64,000 nt of DNA from Clostridiales bacterium (GTDB lineage: Bacteria; Bacillota; Desulfotomaculia; Desulfotomaculales; VENG01): positions 159,844 to 223,843 of the forward strand of contig JAIPEW010000002.1 of the NCBI GenBank assembly GCA_021736985.1, given 5' to 3'. The notes beneath the pieces are model-generated. The model was not told where the DNA came from, ran no database searches, and saw nothing but the letters and a program-made list of their open reading frames with translations. This document shows positions 8,438 through 18,886 of this stretch, one piece after another (the first letter of the stretch is position 1; each line of letters opens with the position of its first letter). A program made the position numbers and the translations under genes.

Positions 8438-10285
8438 TTACTGAGCTTTCTTATCCTGATCATCTTCATCCTTCACTTCATAATCTGCATCTACTACATT
8501 ATCATCCTGTTGACCTTCACCCTGTTCATTTTCTTCAGCTTCACCCTGTTCTGCATCTCCCTGATACATAGCAGAAGTTAATTCGTGCAGGGGCTCAGTA
8601 AGGTTTTCTATCTTAGATTTCATTTCATCTATATCTTCATTTTGAGAAGCTTCCTGCAGCTCAGACTTAGCTTTTTCCACTTTTTCAACCAAACTGGGAT
8701 CAGCTTTATCCTTGTTATCTTTAACAGTTTTCTCTGCCTGGTAAATCAAGCTGTCAGCCTGGTTTTTAACTTCAGCCATTTCTTTACGCTTTTCATCTTC
8801 TTCTTTGTGCTTTTCAGCTTCGTTTACCATTTCTTCTATGTCATCATCTTTTAAGCCAGAACCTCCAGAAATAGTAATACTTTGTTCTTTACCAGTACCT
8901 TTGTCCTTGGCAGAAACATTTACTATACCATTAGCATCTATATCAAAACTGACTTCAATTTGGGGAACTCCCCTGGGTGCTGGCGGTATACCAGTCAACT
9001 GGAATTTACCCAGACCCTTATTGTCTGCTGCCATTTTACGCTCACCCTGCAGCGCATTGATTTCAACACTGGTTTGATTATCTGCTGCAGTAGAGAATAT
9101 TTGACTCTTAGAAGTAGGAATAGTTGTATTTCTTTCAATTAGCGGGGTAAATACTCCACCAAGCGTTTCAATTCCAAGGGTGAGTGGTGTAACATCTAAG
9201 AGCAGTACATCTTTTACATCACCTGCAAGAACTCCAGCCTGGATAGCTGCACCTATTGCCACGCATTCATCAGGGTTAATACCTTTGTATGGATCTTTGC
9301 CAACAAACTTCTTAATTTCTTCCTGTACTGCCGGTATGCGGGTAGATCCACCCACCATTAATATCTTACTTATATCTTTAGGCTGTAACCCGGCATCTTT
9401 CATAGCTTGCCTGGTTGGCCCCATTGTTTTTTCTACCAGGTCCGACGTAAGCTCATCAAACTTAGCGCGATTAATATCAACATCTAGATGTTGAGGCCCT
9501 TCGTTAGTTGCAGTAATAAAAGGTAAATTAATATTTGTATTATTAACTCCACTTAACTCTACCTTGGCTTTTTCTGCTGCTTCATTTATTCTCTGCAGAG
9601 CCATATTGTCTTTGCTCAAATCCACACCGGTGTCTTTTTTAAATTCAGATACAATATAATCCATTACACGCTTATCAAAATCATCTCCACCGAGGCGATT
9701 GTTGCCGCTTGTAGCTTTGACTTCAAATACACCATCACCTAGCTCCAGTATGGAGACATCAAAAGTACCTCCACCCAGATCAAAAACAAGTATAGTAGAA
9801 TCTTCTTCTTTATCTAAACCATATGCTAAAGAAGCAGCTGTTGGTTCATTAATAATCCTTTGAACTTCAAGACCTGCTATTTTACCTGCATCCTTAGTAG
9901 CCTGGCGCTGAGAATCTGTAAAATAAGCAGGAACAGTGATAACTGCATTACTTATGCTTTCACCCAGGTATTCTTCTGCATCGTTTTTCAGTTTCTGTAA
10001 AATCATAGCAGAAACTTGTTCAGGCGTATATTCCTTTCCATCTATGTTTTTCTTATGGTTAGAACCCATATGGCGCTTGATGGATTGAATAGTTTTTTCA
10101 GAGTTACTTACCGCCTGGCGTTTAGCCACCTGGCCTACTAAACGCTCGCCAGTTTTTGAAAAACCTACAACAGAAGGAGTAGTGCGAGCCCCTTCAGCGT
10201 TAGGGATTACAGTAGCTTCGCCGCCCTCTATAACGGCCATACATGAATTAGTTGTTCCCAGGTCAATACCTAATACTTTTCCCAT
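8438..10285 (-). CDS. dnaK: Chaperone protein DnaK (Hsp70)
   Basis: A 615-residue ATP-driven chaperone. The nucleotide-binding domain opens with [13 protein letters not shown], contains [15 protein letters not shown] and [10 protein letters not shown], and shows the 24-residue gap near the N-terminus typical of Gram-positive Hsp70. Substrate-binding and lid domains follow, ending in an acidic tail rich in Asp, Glu and Gln. It is regulated by HrcA through the CIRCE element upstream of hrcA. Confidence 0.98.
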   Translation of the reverse strand: MGKVLGIDLGTTNSCMAVIEGGEATVIPNAEGARTTPSVVGFSKTGERLVGQVAKRQAVSNSEKTIQSIKRHMGSNHKKNIDGKEYTPEQVSAMILQKLKNDAEEYLGESISNAVITVPAYFTDSQRQATKDAGKIAGLEVQRIINEPTAASLAYGLDKEEDSTILVFDLGGGTFDVSILELGDGVFEVKATSGNNRLGGDDFDKRVMDYIVSEFKKDTGVDLSKDNMALQRINEAAEKAKVELSGVNNTNINLPFITATNEGPQHLDVDINRAKFDELTSDLVEKTMGPTRQAMKDAGLQPKDISKILMVGGSTRIPAVQEEIKKFVGKDPYKGINPDECVAIGAAIQAGVLAGDVKDVLLLDVTPLTLGIETLGGVFTPLIERNTTIPTSKSQIFSTAADNQTSVEINALQGERKMAADNKGLGKFQLTGIPPAPRGVPQIEVSFDIDANGIVNVSAKDKGTGKEQSITISGGSGLKDDDIEEMVNEAEKHKEEDEKRKEMAEVKNQADSLIYQAEKTVKDNKDKADPSLVEKVEKAKSELQEASQNEDIDEMKSKIENLTEPLHELTSAMYQGDAEQGEAEENEQGEGQQDDNVVDADYEVKDEDDQDKKAQ

Positions 10286-10315
10286 ACTATTACCTCCTAA
10301 ATATATAAAAATTTA

Positions 10316-10969
10316 TTATCCCTTGGAAGACCGTGCCACTTTAACCATGGCTGGACGCAACAACCTATCTTTGAATAAATACCCCCTGCGCATTTCCTGG
10401 ATAACAGTGTTATCCTCATACTGGTCTATTTCTTCTTGTATTACTGCTTCATGCTGGTTTGGGTCAAATTCCTCTCCAACTGCTGCAACAGGTTGGAGAC
10501 CTTCACTCTCCAGAACTTCATATAACTGGCGATATATCATTTCAACTCCTTCTAACAGCTTTTCACTTTCACCAGAAGAAGTTTCTACGGCACGTTGGAA
10601 ATTATCCAACACAGGTAAAATTTTATTAACCAGAGTCTCACCTGCATACTTACTTAAATCTTCTTTTTCTTTTTGTATCCTCTTACGAAAATTATTAAAA
10701 TCTGATTGCAGCCGGGTCAAACGATTATAATACTCAGTACTTTTAGCCTTTTCTAATTTTAACTCATCTTTTAAACTCTTAATCTCTTCTTGATACTCTT
10801 TTTCCGTGTTATTTTCTTTCTGCACCTGTTCACTTTCTAGCTCTTTTTCATCTTCTTGTGTATCTTCCTGTACGTTTTCCGCATTGTTATCTTTATTGTC
10901 AGCAGCTAAATCCTGTTCTTCTGAAAAGGAGCCCTGTTTATATTCTTCATCTTTAAGCTTATTACTCAA
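10316..10969 (-). CDS. grpE: Nucleotide exchange factor GrpE
   Basis: A 217-residue DnaK partner that releases ADP. It has a long charged, glutamate-rich N-terminus, a coiled coil (about 55-110) and the C-terminal beta-wing with GEEFDPNQHEAV, the family signature. The start is probably TTG at 10969, six bases after AGAGGTGA. The TTG at 10987 overlaps that ribosome site and is unlikely. It lies between hrcA and dnaK. Confidence 0.95.
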   Translation of the reverse strand: MSNKLKDEEYKQGSFSEEQDLAADNKDNNAENVQEDTQEDEKELESEQVQKENNTEKEYQEEIKSLKDELKLEKAKSTEYYNRLTRLQSDFNNFRKRIQKEKEDLSKYAGETLVNKILPVLDNFQRAVETSSGESEKLLEGVEMIYRQLYEVLESEGLQPVAAVGEEFDPNQHEAVIQEEIDQYEDNTVIQEMRRGYLFKDRLLRPAMVKVARSSKG

Positions 10970-11034
10970 TATAAATTCACCTCTCAATTTTTACAGCATT
11001 TCATGGGGACAGTCAGAATAAAATACATTATCAT

Positions 11035-12081
11035 CTATTTCGAGCGCCCCCTTATTAACCTGCGCATTACCAGGCACAAGTTGTTAGTCATATAATCCAC
11101 TATAGTAACTGCCCGGGCATAATCCATTCGTGTAGGACCAAGTATACCTATAGAACCTATTTGATTGCCCCCCAGGGAATAATTTCCTATAACCATGCTA
11201 CAGTCCCGCATTTGTTTATTACTTAGTTCACCGCCTATCCTAACAGTAATCCCGTTCGATTGATGAAAACCAGACATCATATCACTTAGCAATGCTTCCT
11301 GTTCTAAGAGGCTCAATAAGGTTTTTATTTTCTCTACATCATTAAATTCTGGCTGGCTTAAAATATTAAATACCCCACCCAGGTAAATTTTATCCTCAGA
11401 TTCCATAGTTAAGCCTTCTCTAACCAGCTCTAGCGCTTTATTTAATATTTGCTTTTGCTTTGTTAATTCAAAATAAATTTCATTAAACAAGGTTGTTCTT
11501 ATATCACCAATAGTCCGTCCCTGAAGTTTTTTATTCAAAACAGATGATATTGTTTCAAGATCAGCAACTGAAATACTCTCCGGGATATCAATCATGCGAT
11601 GATGCACTGCCCCGGTTTCGGTGACCAGCACAACTAAAGCCCGCTTTTCACTCATGCGCACCAGTTGGATATGTTTAAAAGAAACCTCACCAATATGAGT
11701 AGTCATTACAACTGCAGCATAGTTTGTAAGTTGAGATATCATATCTCCTGTCCTCTGTATTATGTTTCCTACGTCTTTTAACTTGGTTTCATAACTTTTT
11801 TGAATTACGTTTTCTTCCTCTATACTGAGTTCCTCTCGCTTCATTAAATTATCAACATAAAATCTATATCCCTGGTCCGAAGGCACACGCCCGGCCGAAG
11901 TATGAGGCTGTTCTATCAGTCCCATTTCTTCTAAATCCGCCATTTCATTCCTGATAGTTGCCGGGCTTACTCCCAGTTTATATTTGCGGGCAATTGTCCT
12001 GGAACCGACAGGCTCTGCAGTTGAAATATAGTCTTGTATAAGAGCCATCAATACCTGTTGTTTTCTTTTATCCATTTTCAC
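11035..12081 (-). CDS. hrcA: Heat-inducible transcription repressor HrcA
   Basis: A 348-residue repressor that binds CIRCE when folded with GroEL help. The N-terminal winged helix contains VSPATIRNEMADLEEMG and the loop QPHTSAGRVPSDQGYR, both diagnostic. The start is ambiguous: GTG 12081 has AAGGAG nine bases upstream, while ATG 12075 is further away. It is the first gene of hrcA-grpE-dnaK-dnaJ-prmA-rsmE-mtaB and controls itself through CIRCE 17 bases upstream. Confidence 0.97.
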   Translation of the reverse strand: MKMDKRKQQVLMALIQDYISTAEPVGSRTIARKYKLGVSPATIRNEMADLEEMGLIEQPHTSAGRVPSDQGYRFYVDNLMKREELSIEEENVIQKSYETKLKDVGNIIQRTGDMISQLTNYAAVVMTTHIGEVSFKHIQLVRMSEKRALVVLVTETGAVHHRMIDIPESISVADLETISSVLNKKLQGRTIGDIRTTLFNEIYFELTKQKQILNKALELVREGLTMESEDKIYLGGVFNILSQPEFNDVEKIKTLLSLLEQEALLSDMMSGFHQSNGITVRIGGELSNKQMRDCSMVIGNYSLGGNQIGSIGILGPTRMDYARAVTIVDYMTNNLCLVMRRLIRGRSK

Positions 12082-12097
12082 CCACAAACACTCCTTG

Positions 12098-12124
12098 TTA
12101 GCACTCTATGTTGTTGAGTGCTAA
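12098..12124 (-). promoter_or_regulatory. CIRCE operator (perfect match)
   Basis: TTAGCACTC, nine bases, GAGTGCTAA: an exact match to the CIRCE consensus. It lies between the promoter -10 box and the hrcA start, so HrcA would block initiation of the whole chaperone operon. Confidence 0.97.
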
Positions 12125-12136
12125 ACACTTAATAAA

Positions 12137-12165
12137 AACATAGCACCCTAACAGATTTTTGTCAA
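12137..12165 (-). promoter_or_regulatory. Sigma-A promoter of the hrcA-dnaK operon
   Basis: On the minus strand TTGACA (12165-12160), 17 bases, TATGTT (12142-12137). It is placed directly upstream of CIRCE. Confidence 0.85.
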
Positions 12166-12222
12166 GCTATTACAACCTTAGAAACAAAATTAAGTTTGGA
12201 CTTTTTTAAATCAAATACAATC

Positions 12223-13371
12223 TCATGGTAAAAATTCAATAAATACAGCATTTGCTACTGGAATTCCTTTTTCAGTCAACCTTAAATTATCACCTGAAAT
12301 TGTCAATAAGTCACTTTTAATTAGCTTTTTTATCACTTCTTTATATGTATGCTCTAACCTGCATCCAAAACGATTGTAAAAATCACTCAGACTTAATCCT
12401 TTCATAAGCCGCAGCCCCATAAATATTGTTTCTGCCATTTCCAATTCAGGATTTATTTTTTCATACCACATAACCGGCAAACAATCGTTTTGCAGATCTT
12501 CATAATAGTCTATAATAGTTTTTTTATTTGCAATACGTACAGAATTAAAATAAGAATGTGCAGCAAGGCCCAGGCCCAGATATTCCCCGTTAAACCAGTA
12601 ATTCAAATTATGAGCACACTTTTTCCCAGCCTGCGCAAAATTTGAAATTTCATAATGAGTATAACCATTATTTTTTAAAATTCTTATACAATCCCAAAAC
12701 ATATTTAATTCTATTTCTTCATTACAGGGATTAACAAAACCTTTTTGCACACTTCGATACAGCGGAGTGCCTTCCTCGATTTGCAAGTTATAAGCAGAAA
12801 TATGTTCAGGGTTCATAGCTACAATCTTTTGCAGGCATTCTCTCCAGGCAGATAATTTTTGTCCGGGAATACCAAAGATCAAATCTATCCCAATATTCCT
12901 CAAACCTGCTTCCCTGGCCATGGTAAAAGCCTCAATAGCCTGGTAAAAAGTATGAATTCTTCCCAGGAAAGACAGCTCACGGGAAGAACATGCTTGTACC
13001 CCCAAACTCAACCTGTTCACCCCGCTGTATAACAACTTTTCAAACATTTTTTTATCCACAGTACATGGATTTGCTTCTACAGTAATTTCAGCTGCAGATT
13101 CTATGTAAAAACAACGAAAACATTTTTTAATTATCTTAACTAAATAATCTTCAGGAAGGCAGGTAGGAGTTCCACCTCCTACATAAATAGTAGATATCCG
13201 GCGATCTTTCCACGCAGCAGAAGCAGCACGCATCTCAATTTCTTTCATCAAATAATCCACATATTTTTTTACTTGCTCATCCTTGTAAGGATAAGAGACA
13301 AAATCACAATAATTGCATTTCTTTAAACAAAAAGGTACATGTATATAAATTCCACTATGCAAAGTTTCCAC
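12223..13371 (-). CDS. hemW: Heme chaperone / radical-SAM protein HemW
   Basis: A 382-residue radical-SAM protein of the coproporphyrinogen-oxidase-like family. The cluster motif is CLKKCNYCDF (CxxxCxxC) near residue 15, followed by VGGGTPT and LSLGVQA. It lacks the extra N-terminal part of true HemN, which with its place between lepA and hrcA marks it as HemW, implicated in heme insertion rather than porphyrin oxidation. The C-terminal HemN-like domain is complete. Confidence 0.92.
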   Translation of the reverse strand: METLHSGIYIHVPFCLKKCNYCDFVSYPYKDEQVKKYVDYLMKEIEMRAASAAWKDRRISTIYVGGGTPTCLPEDYLVKIIKKCFRCFYIESAAEITVEANPCTVDKKMFEKLLYSGVNRLSLGVQACSSRELSFLGRIHTFYQAIEAFTMAREAGLRNIGIDLIFGIPGQKLSAWRECLQKIVAMNPEHISAYNLQIEEGTPLYRSVQKGFVNPCNEEIELNMFWDCIRILKNNGYTHYEISNFAQAGKKCAHNLNYWFNGEYLGLGLAAHSYFNSVRIANKKTIIDYYEDLQNDCLPVMWYEKINPELEMAETIFMGLRLMKGLSLSDFYNRFGCRLEHTYKEVIKKLIKSDLLTISGDNLRLTEKGIPVANAVFIEFLP

Positions 13372-13432
13372 CTTACTAACATTATCGACAAATTTTTTAT
13401 TTTAAACACCTATTTATCATAGAAAACAAAAC

Positions 13433-13456
13433 AACTGCTGCTGTTAAGCAACAGTT
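13433..13456 (-). terminator. Intrinsic terminator after lepA
   Basis: AACTGTTGCT / AGCAGCAGTT with loop TAAC on the minus strand, followed by GTTTTGTTTTC. Confidence 0.65.
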
Positions 13457-13476
13457 ATCAGTAAAATACACTGTTA

Positions 13477-15282
13477 TTATTTTTCTACGCCTAATACAGC
13501 CATAAAAGCTTCCTGGGGTATTTCAACTTTTCCTACCTGCTTCATACGTTGTTTTCCTTCTTTCTGCTTTTCTAGAAGTTTACGTTTTCTGGTAACATCC
13601 CCTCCATAGCACTTAGCAAGCACGTCCTTGCGCCTTGCCTTCACTGTCTCTCGTGCAATAACTTTGCTTCCAATAGTTGCCTGCAGTGGTATATCAAACA
13701 TTTGTCTCGGAATTAGATTTTTTAGTTTTTCAACCAGCGCTTTGCCGTGCACATAAGCCTTATCCCGGTGTACTACACAGGAAAGCGCATCCATAGGTTC
13801 ACCGTTAACTAAAATATCCATTTTAACTAATTTTGACTCAAGGTAACCAGCAACTTCATAATCTAAAGAAGCATATCCACGAGTACGAGATTTTATTTGA
13901 TCAAAAAAATCAAATATTATTTCACTTAAAGGAAGTTCGTAAGTTATAAGCACCCTATTTGTACCAAAGTATTCCATATTTTTAAATTGCCCGCGCCTAT
14001 CCTCACAAAGTTCCATTATAGGTCCTACGTATTCGTTAGGCACCATTATCGCAGCTTTTACAAAAGGTTCTTCTATAAATTCTATATTGCCTGGAGAAGG
14101 TAAGTTTGTAGGGTTTTCAACTTCTACCAGGTTTCCGTCAGTAGTATATACTTGATAAACAACACTGGGAGCAGTAGTTATTAGAATTAGATTATATTCT
14201 CTCTCAAGGCGTTCCTGTATTATTTCCATGTGCAGAAGCCCCAGGTAACCGCACCGAAAACCAAAACCTAACGCTTCAGAAACCTCCGGCTCATAAACAA
14301 GAGAAGCATCATTTAACTGCAGCTTGTCCAAGGCATCTCTTAAATCCTGGTAATCAACTGTTTCCACCGGATAAAGCCCGCAATAAACCATGGGAGTAGC
14401 CTTACGATATCCCGGCAGAGGATTGGATGTAGGATTATCTACACAAGTTATAGTATCTCCTACCCGCGTATCAGCAACATCCTTCATGCTTGCGGATACA
14501 AAACCTACTTCTCCTGCATACAGTTCTTTTATTTTAGCTGCTGCCGGCAAAAAAACACCTAGTTCATTAACTTCAAAACTTTTACCGGTTTGCATAAGTT
14601 TTATTCGCATTCCATTTTTTAGTATCCCGTTTACTACTCTTATATAAGCAATAACACCCTTATAGCTGTCATAATGAGAATCAAATATTAATGCCTTTAA
14701 AGGTGCATCATCGTCTCCCAAGGGAGGAGGTATCTTGTTTACAATTTGCTCAAGTATTTCTTCTACTCCAGTACCGATTTTTGCAGATGTCATTATGGCA
14801 TCAGAACAATCAAGTCCTATAACATTTTCTATTTCCTGCTTCACTCTTTCAGGTTCAGCAGCAGGAAGGTCTATTTTATTAATAACTGGTATAATTTCCA
14901 GGTTATGATCTAGAGCCATATAAACATTTGCTATAGTCTGGGCCTCAATACCCTGTGCAGCATCAACCACGAGAAGCACCCCTTCACAAGCAGCCAGGCT
15001 TCTCGACACCTCGTATGCAAAATCAACGTGACCAGGGGTATCTATAAGGTTTAATACATAATCCTGCCCGTCCACAGCATGATAACCCAGCCTTACAGCC
15101 TGCATCTTAATGGTAATACCGCGCTCTCGCTCTAGATCCATTTGATCCAATACCTGCTCTGACATTTCTCGTTCAGTGAGAGAACCCGTATGTTCTAAAA
15201 GCCTGTCTGCAAGTGTAGATTTTCCGTGATCTATATGAGCAATAATACAGAAATTGCGCATTCTCTCCTGTCGTCTTTCCAT
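13477..15282 (-). CDS. lepA: Elongation factor 4 (LepA)
   Basis: A 601-residue translational GTPase that acts on stalled or initiating ribosomes. Its G domain has [16 protein letters not shown] (G1), [12 protein letters not shown] (G3), NKIDLP (G4) and TSAK (G5). Domains II, III and V follow, plus the LepA-specific C-terminal domain ending in [16 protein letters not shown]. The start at ATG 15282 has GAGGAGG upstream. An in-frame ATG 27 bases earlier has no ribosome site. Confidence 0.97.
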   Translation of the reverse strand: MERRQERMRNFCIIAHIDHGKSTLADRLLEHTGSLTEREMSEQVLDQMDLERERGITIKMQAVRLGYHAVDGQDYVLNLIDTPGHVDFAYEVSRSLAACEGVLLVVDAAQGIEAQTIANVYMALDHNLEIIPVINKIDLPAAEPERVKQEIENVIGLDCSDAIMTSAKIGTGVEEILEQIVNKIPPPLGDDDAPLKALIFDSHYDSYKGVIAYIRVVNGILKNGMRIKLMQTGKSFEVNELGVFLPAAAKIKELYAGEVGFVSASMKDVADTRVGDTITCVDNPTSNPLPGYRKATPMVYCGLYPVETVDYQDLRDALDKLQLNDASLVYEPEVSEALGFGFRCGYLGLLHMEIIQERLEREYNLILITTAPSVVYQVYTTDGNLVEVENPTNLPSPGNIEFIEEPFVKAAIMVPNEYVGPIMELCEDRRGQFKNMEYFGTNRVLITYELPLSEIIFDFFDQIKSRTRGYASLDYEVAGYLESKLVKMDILVNGEPMDALSCVVHRDKAYVHGKALVEKLKNLIPRQMFDIPLQATIGSKVIARETVKARRKDVLAKCYGGDVTRKRKLLEKQKEGKQRMKQVGKVEIPQEAFMAVLGVEK

Positions 15283-15312
15283 ACAAAACCTCCTCTTCTG
15301 TAAACCCATGTT

Positions 15313-15318
15313 ATTATA
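15313..15318 (-). promoter_or_regulatory. Possible extended -10 promoter of lepA
   Basis: TGATATAAT on the minus strand, an extended -10 with no good -35 box, about 30 bases before the lepA ATG. Position fits, but the evidence is a single element. Confidence 0.35.
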
Positions 15319-15542
15319 TCACCTTTACAGCTAATATGAGAAGTCCATATATTAATTCAAAAATTGCAGTCGCGCAAGCATGTCTATATCTTTTATTTAC
15401 CCCCTCTAATTTTTGTACAGGGCATTTGTTCCTGGACATAAGCAATACACCCCTGGAAAACCGCTGAAAACACCGGTCCTCACCCTACTACCGGGATAAT
15501 TTTCATTCTTCGTTGTAGGCCATGGCCCATGGGAGATTAATC

Positions 15543-15565
15543 AAAAAAAACCCCTGGTACAAGGG
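15543..15565 (-). terminator. Intrinsic terminator after the small membrane-anchored protein
   Basis: CCCT / AGGG stem on the minus strand with a short loop, followed by eight T. It ends the spoIIP-side transcript before lepA. Confidence 0.6.
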
Positions 15566-15570
15566 ATAAA

Positions 15571-15834
15571 CTAGTTTTTAAAAAATCTATGTAATTGTGC
15601 TATACCTTTATGAAGATGTTTATCGGCTATTTTTAAGTACCGGTAAGCATAATTAAATTTTTCTCCCATAAATAGCAGTTGATCACTACTATTTATATCA
15701 ATAATCTGTATTCTTTTATCCTGGGATACAATGTTATTATAATTGTATACTGTAACACAAATGCAAGATGTTAATAAACCCCAAAAGATCCCGGTAACCA
15801 GACAAACAATTAGAAAATACCTATTATTAAACAC
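15571..15834 (-). CDS. Small single-pass membrane protein, unknown
   Basis: An 87-residue protein I do not recognise. It has one N-terminal hydrophobic segment (about residues 6-29, with two Cys in TSCICV) and then a polar tail rich in Asp, Lys, His and Tyr. The GTG start at 15834 follows AAGGGTGAA. It lies after spoIIP on the same strand and has its own terminator, so it is probably expressed with it. Position between spoIIP and lepA suggests, but does not show, a sporulation role. Confidence 0.6.
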   Translation of the reverse strand: MFNNRYFLIVCLVTGIFWGLLTSCICVTVYNYNNIVSQDKRIQIIDINSSDQLLFMGEKFNYAYRYLKIADKHLHKGIAQLHRFFKN

Positions 15835-15902
15835 AGTTAATTCACCCTTTATAGTATTACCTTTAAGTTTTCTATATTATTCGGGCTCAGACTATTTTTC
15901 TT

Positions 15903-17009
15903 CTATTTTAACAGCATGGGCCCTAATACATTTCCTATTAACTCAGCAGAACGAACAGCTTCTTCTGTAGAATTACTTACACTGCCTATTTCAAATAATA
16001 GAGCACGGGAGTGCAGAAATTGATTGTATCTACCATCTTTTACTCTTATTTCTCGGCATAAACCTGGATATTTTTTATTAATTTCGACTTTTAACTTCTT
16101 AGCAAATGAATAATTTTTTCCCCAGTTGGGAAAAGATTCCCTGGCATCTGACCCTACAACAATCATAAGAGGAGCTGCTTTCTTACCATCGATCGTGACA
16201 ATGCTTTGCTCACGGGACCTCCCTGCATCACGGTGGATATCAAACACGGCCCTTACATGATGATTTTCTTTCAATAATTTTTTCAATACTTCTTGTGACC
16301 TGGCATAAGAATAACTATAAACTTTATCATTTATAGCATCTGAGCGAGCTACACGTATGCCGTATTTCTTTTCCAACACTTCTTCCATTGCAGCAGCAGC
16401 ATTCACTACCCCGCCTCTTTTCCCTTCCAATCTAGCAAGGCCGTCTGTCAGAGCATACGTTTCACTGGTATGAGTATTATAAAGAATAACCAGCGCATCT
16501 TCTGTAAGTTCAGGTGTAATTTCTGATTCAGGTTTTGCTGCCGGTTGAGATTTAGTTTTGGATGGAGTAGTAGGCTCAGAATCAACCGTGGACCCTGTAG
16601 ATGGCACTTTTAAGTTCATAACTGGCTTACTAGATGTAGGTATACTGTTATTTGAAGAAATAGATAATTCCCTTTCTAACATTGCCTGCGGGTTGTGCTC
16701 GTCCAACATAAAAATTTCTAAAAATTTTTTAAAAAATATATTTGTTAAACACTTTTTTCCACAGCTTATATTACTTGATTCGCTTAAAATAGGCATTGCA
16801 TTACACATTGCACTCTTATACCCATAGTAATCTGCTTTTAAAATACAGCCCGAAAAATCCTCTGCATTATTAGTATTAATTGGTAATGTTAACAGGATAT
16901 ATATAAAAAATAAAAAGGCTGTTATTAAAAAAAACAATAATATTTGCTTAATACGGTTACTATTTTTTACAAGACCGCGCTGGTATTGGTAATAAGGAAA
17001 AGGGTACAT
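15903..17009 (-). CDS. spoIIP: Stage II sporulation protein P
   Basis: A 368-residue membrane-anchored cell-wall amidase/endopeptidase that, with SpoIID and SpoIIM, digests septal peptidoglycan during engulfment. It has one transmembrane segment near the N-terminus and a low-complexity Pro/Ser/Thr linker. The SpoIIP hydrolase domain follows, with YNTHTSETY (zinc His and Glu), FDIHRDAGR and the C-terminal LLFEIGSVSN. The start at ATG 17009 is preferred; the codons before it are Cys/Asn/His-rich and unlike an N-terminus. Confidence 0.93.
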   Translation of the reverse strand: MYPFPYYQYQRGLVKNSNRIKQILLFFLITAFLFFIYILLTLPINTNNAEDFSGCILKADYYGYKSAMCNAMPILSESSNISCGKKCLTNIFFKKFLEIFMLDEHNPQAMLERELSISSNNSIPTSSKPVMNLKVPSTGSTVDSEPTTPSKTKSQPAAKPESEITPELTEDALVILYNTHTSETYALTDGLARLEGKRGGVVNAAAAMEEVLEKKYGIRVARSDAINDKVYSYSYARSQEVLKKLLKENHHVRAVFDIHRDAGRSREQSIVTIDGKKAAPLMIVVGSDARESFPNWGKNYSFAKKLKVEINKKYPGLCREIRVKDGRYNQFLHSRALLFEIGSVSNSTEEAVRSAELIGNVLGPMLLK

Positions 17010-17098
17010 ATCACCATATCCTATATATAGATTTATACATTTTATTCTCATACATTTTTTATTATGAGTCCAGCACGGCTTCAACTAAGAATAATATT

Positions 17099-17440
17099 TC
17101 ACCTAACAACAGTAGGTATAACAGCATCAATAATTCCAATTATCAGAGCTGATACAAGCGCTCCTATAAGGGTAACACTGAGCAATGACGGAATAATAAA
17201 TTGAGCTAAGTATATTACAACAGCACCTGTTAAAAACCCGACTAGCCCTTTACCTCGAGGAGAAATATTTTCACTCAAAAAACTCTCTGCTACATAACCT
17301 ATGACAGCAATGACTACAGCAGCAATAAGTGCTCCGGCAAAACCACCGCGAACCACAAATCCCGGAGCAGCAAAGCTTACACCCATTAGTACCAGTGCAG
17401 ATACTACAAATCTCACCACTAGACTTAAAATATTTACCAT
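17099..17440 (-). CDS. YvlD-like small membrane protein (phage holin IV-like family)
   Basis: A 113-residue protein of four hydrophobic segments with Gly-rich turns, matching the small membrane family that databases call phage holin family 4 or YvlD-like. The function is unknown; there is no phage context. The start at ATG 17440 follows GGAGGAG. In Bacillus the protease gene gpr lies between rpsT and spoIIP; here this gene occupies that place. Confidence 0.7.
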   Translation of the reverse strand: MVNILSLVVRFVVSALVLMGVSFAAPGFVVRGGFAGALIAAVVIAVIGYVAESFLSENISPRGKGLVGFLTGAVVIYLAQFIIPSLLSVTLIGALVSALIIGIIDAVIPTVVR

Positions 17441-17509
17441 ATAAATCACTCCTCCATAACAATTATGTCCATATAATAAACTAAAAAAAAAACTTATATA
17501 CTAGTAACC

Positions 17510-17538
17510 TTGCGTTTTTTTTTAACCCGTGATAAAAT
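17510..17538 (+). promoter_or_regulatory. Promoter of rpsT
   Basis: TTGCGT, 17 bases, TAAAAT, with TG one base before the -10 box (extended -10). The initiation point would be about 20 bases before the ribosome site. Confidence 0.7.
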
Positions 17539-17564
17539 ACCTGCTGTTAAGGAGGTGAAGATTT

Positions 17565-17831
17565 ATGCCTAATATTAAATCTGCTGCTAAAAGAGTCCGC
17601 GTTACACAAAGAAAAACAGAATATAACAAAAGGATAAAATCAAGAGTAAAAACTGCAGTTCGTAATTTTGAAAAAGCAATCATAACTAACAATACAGAAG
17701 AAGCTGGCAAAAAACTGCGTGGAGCTATTTCAACACTTGACAAAGCGGTAACCAAGGGAGTATTACATAAAAACACTGCTTCTCGTAAAAAAGCCCGTTT
17801 AGTCAAAAGATATAATAAAATAGCCGGTTAA
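17565..17831 (+). CDS. rpsT: 30S ribosomal protein S20
   Basis: An 88-residue basic protein that binds 16S rRNA early in 30S assembly. It begins MPNIKSAAKRVRVTQRK and has the usual three-helix Lys/Arg-rich pattern. The ATG follows a strong AAGGAGGTGA site. It is a monocistronic plus-strand gene between holA and spoIIP, as in other Firmicutes. Confidence 0.97.
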   Translation: MPNIKSAAKRVRVTQRKTEYNKRIKSRVKTAVRNFEKAIITNNTEEAGKKLRGAISTLDKAVTKGVLHKNTASRKKARLVKRYNKIAG

Positions 17832-17839
17832 AAAAAAGG

Positions 17840-17864
17840 CCACCCAAAGGAAGGGTGGTTTTAT
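17840..17864 (+). terminator. Terminator after rpsT
   Basis: CCACCC / GGGTGG with a 7-base loop followed by TTTTATTATT. An A-run precedes it, so it can also serve holA on the other strand. Confidence 0.8.
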
Positions 17865-18865
17865 TATTCTATACACAAATCTAACAAAATAATTTCTAAA
17901 GCTGTATAAAAATCCTGTTTACCTGTTTTTACCTCGTAATCTACATGCATAATCCCTTCAAGTAAAGCTAGCAATTGTTCATGGCTAAAATTACGGCATT
18001 GAGAAAAAACTTTTTTGCAGACAAAATTAGGAACTCCCATGTGCTTGCAACCATCAGAAAAGGAGCTTCCTTTTTTGTATAATTCCTTTGCCTGTATCAT
18101 GAGGCGTACCTGGCGTGCAAGCATTCCAAGTATAGCCTGGGGCGATTCCTTTTGCAACAGCAAAGACTTAATACCTTCCAGTGCTCTATTGAACTGCCTG
18201 TTACCCAGGGCATCTACTACGACAAAAACATTTTCTTCTCCATGACTGACTGCTACAAGGTTAACATCTTCCTCCGTAACAGTTTCTCTTTCTCCAATAT
18301 AATTAATTAATTTGTTTATTTCGTTTAAAATATCATACATTTCACTTCCGCAGCGATCTAATATTAACTGCTTTCCCTCCGGAGTTATCTGCTTCCCCTT
18401 GCGCCGGGCTAGCTGTGTGATCCACTTTAACAAGTCATTTTTATTTAGCCTGGAAAATTCAATAACACCTTCGGTTTTCATGATTAACTTATTGATTTTT
18501 TTTCTGCGGTCTATATCTTCCCCCGTCTCAAATATCAGGCAAGTAGACTTAACAGGATATTTAATATATTCTAAAAGTGCTTCTGGGACATTACCGGAAC
18601 TAAAATAAGGGGCCCGCTTTACCACTACCAAGCGCATTTTTCCAAATACCGGGAGAGAACAGGCAGTTTCTAATACCTTTTCTACAGTCACTTCCCCTCC
18701 CTCAAAAAGACTAAAGTTAAATTGTTCCATATCCGGGTGGATTAACTTATTTTTATACTCCTGCACTGCCTGATGGCGCAAATAAGACTCGGGCCCGTAA
18801 AAAAGGTTAACAGGAACTATTTTTTCTTTTTTAAGATTATCTAATAACTCCAAGTAATACTTCAC
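17864..18865 (-). CDS. holA: DNA polymerase III subunit delta
   Basis: A 333-residue clamp-loader subunit that opens the beta sliding clamp. It has the VNLFYGPESYLRHQAV segment at the N-terminus (a degenerate AAA+ site with no Walker A), the middle helical domain and a C-terminal collar domain with QAILGMLARQVRLMIQ. Length is typical. It shares its convergent terminator with rpsT. Confidence 0.93.
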   Translation of the reverse strand: MKYYLELLDNLKKEKIVPVNLFYGPESYLRHQAVQEYKNKLIHPDMEQFNFSLFEGGEVTVEKVLETACSLPVFGKMRLVVVKRAPYFSSGNVPEALLEYIKYPVKSTCLIFETGEDIDRRKKINKLIMKTEGVIEFSRLNKNDLLKWITQLARRKGKQITPEGKQLILDRCGSEMYDILNEINKLINYIGERETVTEEDVNLVAVSHGEENVFVVVDALGNRQFNRALEGIKSLLLQKESPQAILGMLARQVRLMIQAKELYKKGSSFSDGCKHMGVPNFVCKKVFSQCRNFSHEQLLALLEGIMHVDYEVKTGKQDFYTALEIILLDLCIE

Positions 18866-18886
18866 TATACATCATCCCAGCTATAA

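Noticed and set aside
15483..15545. Hairpin-like text (CCATGGCCCATGGG) between lepA and the small membrane protein
   Set aside because: Short palindrome without a U-tract or a gene to serve; could be chance.
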